NCBI RefSeq assembly: GCF_024710485.1
Contig: NZ_JANJUQ010000007.1
Span: 186,001-250,000, forward strand
Direction: 5' to 3'
Source of the DNA: Flavobacterium sp.
GTDB lineage: Bacteria > Bacteroidota > Bacteroidia > Flavobacteriales > Flavobacteriaceae
DNA: 64,000 nt
Shown here: piece after piece, positions 54,444 through 62,676 of the stretch
Layout of the letters: every line of letters begins with the position of its first letter
How positions within the stretch are numbered: the first letter of the stretch is position 1
Notes under the pieces: generated by a model
What the model was told of the DNA's origin: nothing
What the model saw: the letters and a program-made list of their open reading frames with translations, nothing else
Database searches by the model: none
Program-made: the position numbers and the translations under genes

Positions 54444-55228
54444 TGAAGTATTGGACTTTAATCATAGCGACACTCTTTTTGGTTTCCTGTAAATCAAAAG
54501 CAGGAATGGTAAATACCAATTCGGTCACGCCTTATGTAGTGGATGAAAACGAAATGACTTCCAAAAAAGTAATCGAAAACCACTACAGCAATAAAAGAGA
54601 TTTTTCCACGTTATACATTCGTTCAAGCGCCAAATACCGCGACGACAGACAATCGCAAAACGTTTCGGCTGAAATCAAAATCAAAAAAGACGAAAAGATA
54701 TTGGTCAGTATTCGTTTCTTAGGCATCACTATGGCCAAAGCCCTAATTACACCGAAAGAAGTGAAGTATTACGAGAAAATCAACGGGACTTATTTTGAAG
54801 GCGATTACGCTTCGTTAAGCGAATGGTTGGGAACCGATTTGGATTTCACCAAAGTGCAAAACATGTTGTTGGGACAGCCGATAGACGATTTGACCCAACA
54901 AAAATACATCTCAGAGGTGACCGATAAGTTTTACAAATTGAACGCCACGGATAATAAAACCGAAAAATCTTTTTTCTTCGAGGCTAAAAACTATCTGCTT
55001 AAAAAACAAGAAGTGGTACAACCCGAAAAAGAAAGAGCTTTTGCTGTGAACTATTCAGAATTTCAAAATTTTGCTTCTGCAATACTTCCGGCCGGATTGT
55101 TTATCAATGCCACGCAGAAGAAAGGTAAAACCGAAATTGCCATCGATTACAATTCGGTTACCTTCAACGAAGAATTGTCATTTCCGTACAGCGTTCCCGA
55201 CGGATATGACAGAATTTTTATAAATTAG
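54443..55228 (+). CDS. DUF4292-like lipoprotein
   Basis: 261 residues. The lipobox is TLFLVSC (Cys16), so it should be a lipoprotein. The mature part has beta-strand-rich sequence (STLYIRSSAKYRDDRQSQNVSAEIKIKKD split over positions 52-80, then ILVSIRFLGITMAKALITP) similar to LolA/LolB-type folds, which carry lipoproteins; I recall the family as DUF4292. The role is unproved. It is located between a TPR protein and EnvC. Confidence 0.85.
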   Translation: MKYWTLIIATLFLVSCKSKAGMVNTNSVTPYVVDENEMTSKKVIENHYSNKRDFSTLYIRSSAKYRDDRQSQNVSAEIKIKKDEKILVSIRFLGITMAKALITPKEVKYYEKINGTYFEGDYASLSEWLGTDLDFTKVQNMLLGQPIDDLTQQKYISEVTDKFYKLNATDNKTEKSFFFEAKNYLLKKQEVVQPEKERAFAVNYSEFQNFASAILPAGLFINATQKKGKTEIAIDYNSVTFNEELSFPYSVPDGYDRIFIN

Positions 55229-55251
55229 TCGAGCCAAAATTTACTTTTATC

Positions 55252-56508
55252 ATGCCAAAATTCCTTTTCTGCCTGTTGTTCTTTTGTTTAGCTACACCCA
55301 TGTGGAGCCAACCGCCAACGCAAGAAGAACTCGAAGAACGAAAAGCCAAAATTCAACTCGAAATCCAAGAGAAAGAAAAATTACTGCAATCGGTAAAGAG
55401 TAAAGAAAAGTCCGTGGTAAGTCAGCTATTGATTCAAAAAGAAAAAATCGGACTCAAAGAAAAACTCATCCGCACTACCGAAAAGCAAACCAAGTTGCTC
55501 AGCAATGATATTTACATCAACCAATTGAAAATTAATCAGCTTAATCGCGATTTGGAAAAGTTGCGCGAAGATTACGCACAGATGATTGTCAAGTCGTATA
55601 AAAGCCGTTCAGAGCAAAGTCGCGCCATGTTTTTATTGTCTTCGGAAAACTTCCTGCAAGCTTACAAAAGAGCCCAATATATGAAGCAATATGCCAGTTA
55701 CCGTAAAATGCAAGGCGAAGAAATCAAAGGAAAAACCAAGCAATTGGAAGACTACAATGTTAAGATTGGCGCTCAAAAGCAAGAGAAAGAAAAGCTAATC
55801 GCTGAAAACGAAAAAGAGAAGCAAGAGCTTGAAAAAGAGAAGCAAGAGCAAGAAAAAATTGCCAATCAAATCAAGAAAGAAAAGGGTAAAATTGCCGCCG
55901 AAATTAAAAAGAAGCAGCAGGAAACTAAACGAATTGATGCTCAAATTAAAAAAATGATTCGCGATGCGATTGCCGCTGCTAACAAAAAAACTGCTGCGGC
56001 TAATGCCAAATCAAATCCTAAATCAACAGCCGCCGAGAAAAAAGCTATCGAATCATCCTCTAAAATTGTATTGACGCCGGAAGGCAAAATAGTTTCAGAT
56101 AATTTTAAAGCCAATAAAGGAAGGTTGCCTTGGCCGGTGGAGAAAGGCGCTATTACTTTAGGATACGGAGACCAACCACATCCGGTATTCCGAACGCTGA
56201 CAGTTCACAACAGTGGCATCGAAATTTCTACGGAAAGCGGTTCAACGGCACGCGCGGTTTTTGCCGGAGAAGTTACTCAAGTGCAACAGCTAACACCACT
56301 TAAAAAAGCAGTAGCGGTGAAACATGGAGATTTTTTCACCATTTACCAAAACTTGAGTTCAGTAAATGTGAATGTTGGAGACAAAGTTTCTGCCAAAGAA
56401 GTGTTGGGGAAAATCAGAACAGATTCCGACGGCAGAACCGTTTTGAAGTTTTTAGTCCTGCAAAACACGACTTTCTTTAACCCAACCGGATGGTTGTCAG
56501 GAAGATAA
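55252..56508 (+). CDS. EnvC-like murein hydrolase activator (degenerate M23 domain)
   Basis: 418 residues: signal peptide (to about residue 20, M-W-S-Q), a long coiled coil (about residues 22-245, rich in Lys/Glu) and a LytM/M23 domain at the C-terminus (about 300-418). The metal-binding residues are replaced: the first motif reads HNSGIEI with Glu for Asp, the late H-x-H is T-V-L-K-F, and the Y-x-H-L motif reads YQNL. This loss is expected for EnvC-type proteins, which activate amidases during division. No FtsEX is nearby. Confidence 0.9.
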   Translation: MPKFLFCLLFFCLATPMWSQPPTQEELEERKAKIQLEIQEKEKLLQSVKSKEKSVVSQLLIQKEKIGLKEKLIRTTEKQTKLLSNDIYINQLKINQLNRDLEKLREDYAQMIVKSYKSRSEQSRAMFLLSSENFLQAYKRAQYMKQYASYRKMQGEEIKGKTKQLEDYNVKIGAQKQEKEKLIAENEKEKQELEKEKQEQEKIANQIKKEKGKIAAEIKKKQQETKRIDAQIKKMIRDAIAAANKKTAAANAKSNPKSTAAEKKAIESSSKIVLTPEGKIVSDNFKANKGRLPWPVEKGAITLGYGDQPHPVFRTLTVHNSGIEISTESGSTARAVFAGEVTQVQQLTPLKKAVAVKHGDFFTIYQNLSSVNVNVGDKVSAKEVLGKIRTDSDGRTVLKFLVLQNTTFFNPTGWLSGR

Positions 56509-56536
56509 AAAAAAGACCCAATCGGGTCTTTTTTTT
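56505..56536. terminator. Bidirectional terminator between envC-like and thioesterase genes
   Basis: GACCC (56515-56519) and GGGTC (56524-56528) are flanked by an A-run and a T-run, giving a stem extended by A-T pairs that works for both convergent genes. Confidence 0.8.
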
Positions 56537-57044
56537 ATACAAATAAGGCTTTTAATTCAGTGGCATCGTTGGGCTTCATCTTGCCGGCCAACACCAAACT
56601 GAGTTGTTTTCTTCTCAAAGCCGCATCGTAACGTTGTTTTTCCAATTCGGTTTCCGGGATAATGTTCGGCACCGGTACAGGATGTCCCATCTCGTCTACC
56701 GCTACAAAAGTGTAAATGGCTTCGTTAGCTTTGGTTCGGTTACCCGATTCGCGGTCTTCAATCCAAACATCAATAAATATTTCCATCGATGAGGTAAAAG
56801 CCCTTGATACTTTAGCTTCTACAGTTACCACGCTTCCCAAAGGAATAGCGCGATTAAAAGCCACATGGTTCACCGAAGCGGTTACTACTATTCTGCGCGA
56901 ATGTCTTCTGGCGGCGATACTGGCAGCACGGTCCATTCTGGCTAATAATTCACCACCAAAAAGATTGTTCAACGGATTCGTTTCACTGGGTAATACCAAA
57001 TCGGTTAATACCGTTAAAGATTCAGAAGGATGTTTCGGATGCAT
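56535..57044 (-). CDS. Acyl-CoA thioesterase (hotdog fold)
   Basis: 169 residues, one hotdog domain of the YciA/BACH group. The conserved acid and amide sites are in NNLFGGELLARMDRAASIAA (Asn, Asp near residues 30-45), and VNHVAFNRAIPLGSVV forms a conserved strand. It hydrolyses acyl-CoA to free acid and CoA; chain length is not predictable. A minus-strand -7 box at 57058-57065 gives it its own promoter. Confidence 0.9.
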   Translation of the reverse strand: MHPKHPSESLTVLTDLVLPSETNPLNNLFGGELLARMDRAASIAARRHSRRIVVTASVNHVAFNRAIPLGSVVTVEAKVSRAFTSSMEIFIDVWIEDRESGNRTKANEAIYTFVAVDEMGHPVPVPNIIPETELEKQRYDAALRRKQLSLVLAGKMKPNDATELKALFV

Positions 57045-57057
57045 AGCTGTTTTTTTG

Positions 57058-57065
57058 CAAAGGTA
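57058..57065 (-). promoter_or_regulatory. -7 box for the thioesterase gene
   Basis: TACCTTTG on the minus strand, a TAnnTTTG match, 14 bases before the start codon at 57044. Confidence 0.65.
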
Positions 57066-57078
57066 AGTACAGTAAACA

Positions 57079-57107
57079 AAAAATCCCGACTTAACGGGAC
57101 TTTTTTA
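57079..57107 (-). terminator. Terminator after the HU/SPOR gene
   Basis: TCCCG (57084-57088) and CGGGA (57095-57099) form a short stem flanked by T-rich sequence on the minus strand. It separates this gene from the thioesterase promoter. Confidence 0.65.
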
Positions 57108-58049
57108 TAATTCTTCTATCAGCAACCAAGCGTCTTTGTTGTCTAACTTTCGGATGTCTTTTACCGTGGCTTGTGCTTCGGCATAGCTCGAAAAACTGCC
57201 GTATAATACCGGGAATAAACCGTGCTTGTTTTGTGGTAGTCTTTTAGCTTTAAAACCTAATTTTATTAAAGAGTTGTATGCTTTATCGGCATTGCTTTCA
57301 ATTCTGAAAACTCCGGCCACTACATGGTAAGGCATTTTTTCATTCGGTACTGTTAAGGTAACACTCGGTAACGGGTTTTCGATGAAAAAGGTAGCTTCTT
57401 GTATTTTTTGGTTGATTTTTTTCTGAACATTGGATTGAACTAACAACGTTTCTTGCTCTATTTGATTCAAATAATTGTCGTATAATTTATAGCCCAAAGC
57501 TCCGGTTAAACCAAGAGATAAGACAAAAACAGCGGCATATTTTAAAGCTTTGTAATTGCTTCTTTTTTCCGGAGTGAAGGCAATCGGCGCTTTTTCTTCG
57601 ATGGTTTCAACCTCTTCTTTGTACACCTCGCGTTTCACGGCAGGCGACATAAACGGACTCAATCCGAAAGATTCTTTGAGATAGTTGATTTGATCAGCCG
57701 GAACGAAAACTATATTTCTCTCGGCATTCAGCGTAAACTCCCCTATGTTTTTTAAAGAAATGCGGCCCATTTCTTGGATGCGATTCATCCAAACCGTTAC
57801 TTCATTTTGAATGGCATGTACGGCTGTTTCGTAGGCAACTTTTTCAGCTTGTGCCAAATGATTGGCCAACAAACCGTCATTGTTCTTCAAAAACGGATTG
57901 AAAGAAATCAATTTTTTTGGCGGATAAAAAGAATGTGAACTCTCATCCAATTGTGCCGATTGGAATTCGGTTAAAAAAGCACCAAATCCGGGAACGGTAA
58001 CACACTGATAGCGATATAATAATTGGGAAATGTGGTGTTCAATCTTCAT
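57105..58049 (-). CDS. HU-CCDC81-like and SPOR domain membrane protein
   Basis: 314 residues. The N-terminal 140 resemble the prokaryotic HU/CCDC81 module: CVTVPGFGAFLTEFQSA near residue 16 is the HU-like beta-arm, and GRISLKNIGEFTLNAERNIVF a second repeat. A membrane helix (AAVFVLSLGLTGALGYKLY, about 170-188) leads to a periplasmic SPOR domain at the end (YHVVAGVFRIESNADKAYN... PVLYGSFSSYAEAQATVKDI), which binds denuded peptidoglycan at division sites. Together the parts join a possible cytoplasmic DNA- or protein-binding domain with septal peptidoglycan. Confidence 0.85.
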   Translation of the reverse strand: MKIEHHISQLLYRYQCVTVPGFGAFLTEFQSAQLDESSHSFYPPKKLISFNPFLKNNDGLLANHLAQAEKVAYETAVHAIQNEVTVWMNRIQEMGRISLKNIGEFTLNAERNIVFVPADQINYLKESFGLSPFMSPAVKREVYKEEVETIEEKAPIAFTPEKRSNYKALKYAAVFVLSLGLTGALGYKLYDNYLNQIEQETLLVQSNVQKKINQKIQEATFFIENPLPSVTLTVPNEKMPYHVVAGVFRIESNADKAYNSLIKLGFKAKRLPQNKHGLFPVLYGSFSSYAEAQATVKDIRKLDNKDAWLLIEEL

Positions 58050-58128
58050 ATTGACAAATTTAGAGAAACAATAGTAGTATCAAAAAATTATTCACAATTT
58101 TTATTAACAATCCGAATAAAAAAACCGT

Positions 58129-58136
58129 TATTTTTG
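58129..58136 (+). promoter_or_regulatory. -7 box for dprA
   Basis: TATTTTTG matches TAnnTTTG, 15 bases before the ATG at 58152. Confidence 0.6.
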
Positions 58137-58151
58137 TAGTATTTTATTGAT

Positions 58152-59255
58152 ATGAATACCAACGAACTATTTTATCTTTTAGCACTGATTCAAGTAGAAG
58201 GCGTAGGCGATATTATGGCAAAAAAGTTACTAACTGCTTTTGGTTCAGCTACTGCCGTTTTTGAAGCCAAGTCTAATCAACTACGGGCTGTTGACGGTAT
58301 AGGCGATGCTTTGGTGCGAAAGCTGAAAGACAAATCCATTTTTGAAAAAGCTAACGCCGAAATGCAATTTATTGAACAAGAAGGTGTTCGGGTGTTGTGT
58401 TTTACAGACGAAGCCTATCCGGAACGATTGAAACACTGTATAGACGGTCCGGTTTTGTTGTTTGGTTCCGGTAATTTTGATTTTCGCAATCGGAAACTAA
58501 TCAGTATTGTTGGTACCCGACAAATCACTGCTTACGGCACCGAATTTTGCAAAAAAATGCTGGAAGATTTATCGTTTTACAATCCAATAATTGTCAGTGG
58601 ATTTGCGTACGGCGTCGACATTGTGGCGCACCAAACCGCTATGGAATTGCAACTCCAAACCGTTGGCGTTTTAGCCCATGGATTGAATCAAATATATCCT
58701 AAAAGTCATAAAAAATACGTTGCCAAAATGGAGCAGAATGGTGGCTTTTTAACCGAATTTTGGAGTAGTTCCAGTCCCGAAAAAGAAAATTTTGTCAAAC
58801 GAAATCGCATAGTAGCCGGCATGAGCGAAGCCACGATTGTGATTGAAAGCGCTGAAAAAGGCGGTTCGTTAATCACTGCCAATTTGGCCAACGACTATAA
58901 CAGAGATGTTTTTGCCGTGCCCGGAAGAACGACCGATAAATACAGTCAGGGTTGCAACGAATTGATCAAAACCCAAAGGGCACAACTGATTACTTCGGCC
59001 GCCGATTTGATTTACAATCTGAATTGGCAATTGGAAGATAAAAAGCCTAAAACCATTCAAAAACAACTTTTTGTGTCGCTGGATGCTGAAGAACAAAAAA
59101 TCTATGATTACTTACTGCTAAACGGTAAACAACTTTTGGATATCATAGCACTTGAATGTGATTGCCCGATTTTTAAAGTTTCATCAACGCTTATCAATAT
59201 GGAACTGAAAGGCGTGATTCGCCCGTTACCCGGAAAATTATTTGAGGCGATTTAG
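58152..59255 (+). CDS. dprA: DNA-processing protein DprA
   Basis: 367 residues: a helix-hairpin-helix/SAM-like N-terminus (VEGVGDIMAKKLLTAFGS, residues 14-31), the Rossmann-like core with SIVGTRQITAYGTEF and SGFAYGVDIVAHQTA, and VIESAEKGGSLITANLAND near residue 235, then a winged-helix C-terminus. DprA loads RecA on incoming single-stranded DNA. The Arg of the usual S-G-x-A-R-G-I-D motif is Tyr here. Its stop lies three bases from the convergent trpS stop. Confidence 0.95.
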   Translation: MNTNELFYLLALIQVEGVGDIMAKKLLTAFGSATAVFEAKSNQLRAVDGIGDALVRKLKDKSIFEKANAEMQFIEQEGVRVLCFTDEAYPERLKHCIDGPVLLFGSGNFDFRNRKLISIVGTRQITAYGTEFCKKMLEDLSFYNPIIVSGFAYGVDIVAHQTAMELQLQTVGVLAHGLNQIYPKSHKKYVAKMEQNGGFLTEFWSSSSPEKENFVKRNRIVAGMSEATIVIESAEKGGSLITANLANDYNRDVFAVPGRTTDKYSQGCNELIKTQRAQLITSAADLIYNLNWQLEDKKPKTIQKQLFVSLDAEEQKIYDYLLLNGKQLLDIIALECDCPIFKVSSTLINMELKGVIRPLPGKLFEAI

Positions 59256-59258
59256 TTT

Positions 59259-60236
59259 TTATTCAAAACCCAATTTCACACGAACTCTTTGTAAAACACC
59301 ATCGGCAACGGCACCTGCTTTTTCAGCGCCCTGTTTGAGTAAAGCATCTACTTCCGGCAAGTTGTTCATGTAGTAGTTGTACTTTTCTCTTTCAGTTTTG
59401 AAACGCTCGCAAATCAATTCAAATAAAGCTTGTTTGGCATGACCGTAACCGAAATCTCTGTTCGCATTAGCGTATTTGGTTTTCATTTCGGCAATTTGCT
59501 CCGCATTGGCTATCAATTTGTAAATCGCAAAAATTTTACAAGTCTCCGGATCTTTCGGTTCTTCTAATGGCGTACTGTCGGTTTCAATACTCATGATTTG
59601 CTTACGCAAGGCTTTGTCGTCTAGGAAAATATTAATGAAGTTGCCGCGGGATTTACTCATTTTCTGCCCATCGGTACCGGGAACATACATGGTTTCTTCT
59701 TGTACTTTGCCTTCCGGTAATACAAAAGTTTCACCCATTTGGTGGTTGAAACGAGAAGCCACGTCACGAGTAATTTCGATGTGTTGCATTTGGTCTTTGC
59801 CTACCGGCACAAAATTAGCATCATACAACAAAATATCGGCGGCCATGAGCATCGGATAGGTAAACAAACCGGCATTTACATCTTCCAAACGATCGGCTTT
59901 ATCTTTAAAAGAATGTGCCAAGGTTAAGCGTTGGAACGGAAAGAAACAGCCTAAATACCATGACAATTCCGTCGTTTGCACCACATCGCTTTGACGGTAG
60001 AAAATTACCTTATTCACATCTAAACCACAAGCCAACCAAACCGACGCTGTACTATACGTGTTTTGGCGAAGTTCGGCACCGTTTTTAATTTGGGTTACCG
60101 AATGTAAATCGGCTATAAACAAAAACGACTCGTTATTGGGGTTTTTCGACATTTCGATGGCAGGCAAAATAGCGCCTAACAAATTTCCTAAATGTGGTGT
60201 TCCGGTACTTTGAATTCCGGTTAGTATTTTTGGCAT
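59259..60236 (-). CDS. trpS: Tryptophan-tRNA ligase TrpS
   Basis: 325 residues from ATG 60236; earlier in-frame codons overlap the -7 box at 60258-60265 and are excluded. The class I HIGH-type motif is TGTPHLGNLLGA near residue 10 and the KMSKS loop is GQKMSKSRGN near residue 190. It charges tRNA-Trp. Its length and motif positions match the bacterial enzyme. Confidence 0.96.
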   Translation of the reverse strand: MPKILTGIQSTGTPHLGNLLGAILPAIEMSKNPNNESFLFIADLHSVTQIKNGAELRQNTYSTASVWLACGLDVNKVIFYRQSDVVQTTELSWYLGCFFPFQRLTLAHSFKDKADRLEDVNAGLFTYPMLMAADILLYDANFVPVGKDQMQHIEITRDVASRFNHQMGETFVLPEGKVQEETMYVPGTDGQKMSKSRGNFINIFLDDKALRKQIMSIETDSTPLEEPKDPETCKIFAIYKLIANAEQIAEMKTKYANANRDFGYGHAKQALFELICERFKTEREKYNYYMNNLPEVDALLKQGAEKAGAVADGVLQRVRVKLGFE

Positions 60237-60257
60237 TTTCAATAAATTTTCTTCCCG

Positions 60258-60265
60258 CAAAGTTA
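60258..60265 (-). promoter_or_regulatory. -7 box for trpS
   Basis: TAACTTTG on the minus strand matches TAnnTTTG, 22 bases before the start codon. Confidence 0.65.
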
Positions 60266-60297
60266 AGCCTTTGTAGCAAAAATTGCATACGTTTCAT

Positions 60298-60305
60298 TAC
60301 TTTTG
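60298..60305 (+). promoter_or_regulatory. -7 box for plsC
   Basis: TACTTTTG matches TAnnTTTG and ends six bases before the ATG at 60311, so the transcript may begin at or next to the start codon. Confidence 0.6.
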
Positions 60306-60310
60306 ACAAC

Positions 60311-61048
60311 ATGAGAGGCATCAAAATTATTTTTTGGATACTGTATCGCGTTTGGTTTTACATTTTAATGGCGATTCCCATCATTGTCATGTTCCCGTTT
60401 CTGTTGGTTTCTATACTTTCAGAAAAATGGTATCCGTACTTTTTTGTCATGGCGCGAATTTGGGCCAAGTTTATCCTTTTTGGTATGGGATTCCGAACCA
60501 AGGTTGAATTTGAACAGCAACCTGAAGCCGGTCAAAGCTATATGTTTGTGGCTAATCATACTTCGATGACCGATATTATGCTGATGCTTTCTGTAGTTCG
60601 AAATCCGTTTGTTTTTGTGGGCAAAAAAGAACTGGCCAAAATTCCGCTTTTTGGATTTTTCTACAAACGCACTTGTATATTAGTAGACAGAAGTAGTTCT
60701 AAAAGCCGTATGGCTGTTTTTGAAAGAGCACAGAAAAGGTTGCACCAAGGCTTAAGCATTTGCATTTTTCCTGAAGGCGGCGTTCCCGAAGAAAGTGTTG
60801 TTTTGGATGAATTTAAAGATGGTGCTTTCCGCTTGGCTATGGAACATGAAATTCCGATAGTTCCGATGACTTTTTTTGATAACAAACGATTGTTTTCCTA
60901 TACTTTTTTCAGTGGAAGGCCCGGTTTGATGCGGGTAAAAGTCCATCGTTTTTTTGAGACTAAAAACCAAAGTCCGGATTACAAAAAAACACTTAAAAAT
61001 GAAGTTCGTGAGTTACTGCTGAAAGATTTATTAGCAGACCAAAAATAA
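60311..61048 (+). CDS. 1-acyl-sn-glycerol-3-phosphate acyltransferase (PlsC-like)
   Basis: 245 residues from ATG 60311. Upstream in-frame codons cross the divergent promoters and encode unrelated sequence. Two N-terminal hydrophobic helices (about 5-45) anchor it to the inner membrane. The acyltransferase motifs are NHTSMTD (H-x4-D, near residue 83), the K-K-E-L-A-K-I-P-L-F-G block, and FPEGGVPEES near residue 155. It makes phosphatidic acid from lysophosphatidic acid. A strong terminator follows. Confidence 0.92.
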   Translation: MRGIKIIFWILYRVWFYILMAIPIIVMFPFLLVSILSEKWYPYFFVMARIWAKFILFGMGFRTKVEFEQQPEAGQSYMFVANHTSMTDIMLMLSVVRNPFVFVGKKELAKIPLFGFFYKRTCILVDRSSSKSRMAVFERAQKRLHQGLSICIFPEGGVPEESVVLDEFKDGAFRLAMEHEIPIVPMTFFDNKRLFSYTFFSGRPGLMRVKVHRFFETKNQSPDYKKTLKNEVRELLLKDLLADQK

Positions 61049-61077
61049 AAAAGAGTTCCGCAAAACGGAACTCTTTT
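61049..61077 (+). terminator. Intrinsic terminator after plsC
   Basis: AAAAGAGTTCCG (61049-61060) and CGGAACTCTTTT (61066-61077) form a perfect 12-pair stem with a five-base loop and T-rich 3' side. Confidence 0.85.
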
Positions 61078-61131
61078 CAGTTATTACTCGAAAGCAATAA
61101 CACCACTTAACTAATTTTAAACAAGCACAAA

Positions 61132-62676
61132 TTAAAATTTGTAACTAAAACCGCTGTAAACGCCAAACAAGTAAGGTCTGAAGTTTCCGGCGTTACTGTT
61201 GAACGTATTGATTTGGTATTTGAATGTTGGTTCAATATGAAATTCAAATGACTTCAGTAAATCATATTTTACTCCTAATCCAATGTTGGTGCTGAAATGG
61301 ATATTGTTCAAATTATTCGCTTCACCTAAAAGAGTAGATCGGTTATCGGAAACCACAGAAATCGAATTGTCTTGTAAAAATAAAGTACTGAAACCACCAA
61401 TAATTTTTATTCCGAATCTTTTCGCCACCAGCGCGTAAGTCAATTCTACAGGCATTTCTAAATAACCGATTTCCTGGTTAATATAACCTTTGTTTTTGTA
61501 GACCATGTTTTGTTCAAATGACAACAAATCATCTTCAGTCGGGCCAAGTGAAGCCGAGGGATTCAGTGTATTGTCGTTTTCAACTTGGATAGTGTAACCT
61601 GCTCCGGATGGGTTTAAGCCGCTTAGAGTGCGAGTTTGCATGCTGGCATAGTAGAACACGTCGTTGGTGTTGTAGTTCATGTTTACTTTATTCAATCCGG
61701 TTCTAATGGATAGCTTTGAATTTACAGCATAACTTACTCCTAATCCGAAACCAACATTGGTATTGAATGTTTTACTATTGTTGACAAAAGTGGAGTCGAT
61801 AGCGGAACCGTTAGCAAGCGCACCCATAAATACTGGTGCAACATTAGAAGTGATTTGCCATTTGCTCTGTTTGGTTTCTTGTTTTTTCTTATCGTCTTGT
61901 TTAGAGGCTAATAATTCTTCCAGAGGATTTTTAGGGTTTTCGTTAGTTTTAGTGCTGTCTTTCGTATTGATTCTGCTCTCTGTTTCGGCTATGACTTTGC
62001 CGGTTCCTTTTAGTGATTCAAGAGAAATTTCTTTGGACGTGTCAAAAGCAGCCTTGGTTGATGCTTCTTTGTTAACTATTGCTTGATTGGTTGTAATAAC
62101 AGATTTTTCGGCGTCAGACAAGTTATTCAAGTTGCTTTGTGATGCTAATTCAACAGTTTTGTTTGCCGCTGATTTCTCCTCTTTTGAGATGTTTCTATCG
62201 GCTATGGCTTTGTTTAATAAAGGTTTATAACCAATAGATTTTTTTGGAGTACTTTGTTGACGGTGTTTTTTCGTTCCGGTTGTGGCTTCCGCAGAGGACG
62301 AGTCGGAACCGTTGCTTTTTTGAATTTCAGTATTTACAATAACATCTTTAATAACTTCTTCATTCGGCTGAATTGTGGTATTGATAGTTGGGTTTGTATT
62401 CGACACGTTTTCTGTACCTTTAGGAGTTTTGTTTTCTTCCACTGTAACTTGGTTTGACGGAATCGATTTCTCGTTGAACTTGGTTATTGTAATCAATCCG
62501 CCTACCAACAATATTGCTGCAATACCGGATAGTTTCCACCATAACGGAATGACGCGTCTGGTTTTTTCTTTCTCTAGCTTGGCTTCAATATTGCCCCAAA
62601 GTTCTTCAGGAGGATTGGCTTCAAAATCCTTGAATTTTTCCTGAAAAAGGCGGTCTATATTTTTTCTTTCACTCAT
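61132..62676 (-). CDS. Sigma-factor-linked membrane protein: anti-sigma-like N-terminus with outer-membrane-beta-barrel-like C-terminus
   Basis: 514 residues. The N-terminus (ERKNIDRLFQEKFKDFEANPPEELW) is the soluble helical start common in Bacteroidota sigma-factor partners, followed by one membrane helix (about 45-65, WWKLSGIAAILLVGGLITI). A long Thr/Ser/Asn/Lys-rich linker (about 70-265) leads to a C-terminal domain (about 270-514) with alternating beta strands and a terminal aromatic residue (YSGFSYKF), as in OMP_b-brl proteins. It overlaps the sigma gene by four bases. Function as an envelope-spanning sigma regulator is inferred. Confidence 0.8.
   Translation of the reverse strand: MSERKNIDRLFQEKFKDFEANPPEELWGNIEAKLEKEKTRRVIPLWWKLSGIAAILLVGGLITITKFNEKSIPSNQVTVEENKTPKGTENVSNTNPTINTTIQPNEEVIKDVIVNTEIQKSNGSDSSSAEATTGTKKHRQQSTPKKSIGYKPLLNKAIADRNISKEEKSAANKTVELASQSNLNNLSDAEKSVITTNQAIVNKEASTKAAFDTSKEISLESLKGTGKVIAETESRINTKDSTKTNENPKNPLEELLASKQDDKKKQETKQSKWQITSNVAPVFMGALANGSAIDSTFVNNSKTFNTNVGFGLGVSYAVNSKLSIRTGLNKVNMNYNTNDVFYYASMQTRTLSGLNPSGAGYTIQVENDNTLNPSASLGPTEDDLLSFEQNMVYKNKGYINQEIGYLEMPVELTYALVAKRFGIKIIGGFSTLFLQDNSISVVSDNRSTLLGEANNLNNIHFSTNIGLGVKYDLLKSFEFHIEPTFKYQINTFNSNAGNFRPYLFGVYSGFSYKF

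Noticed and set aside
60237-60260. Upstream extension of trpS
   Set aside because: It starts in the trpS -7 box.
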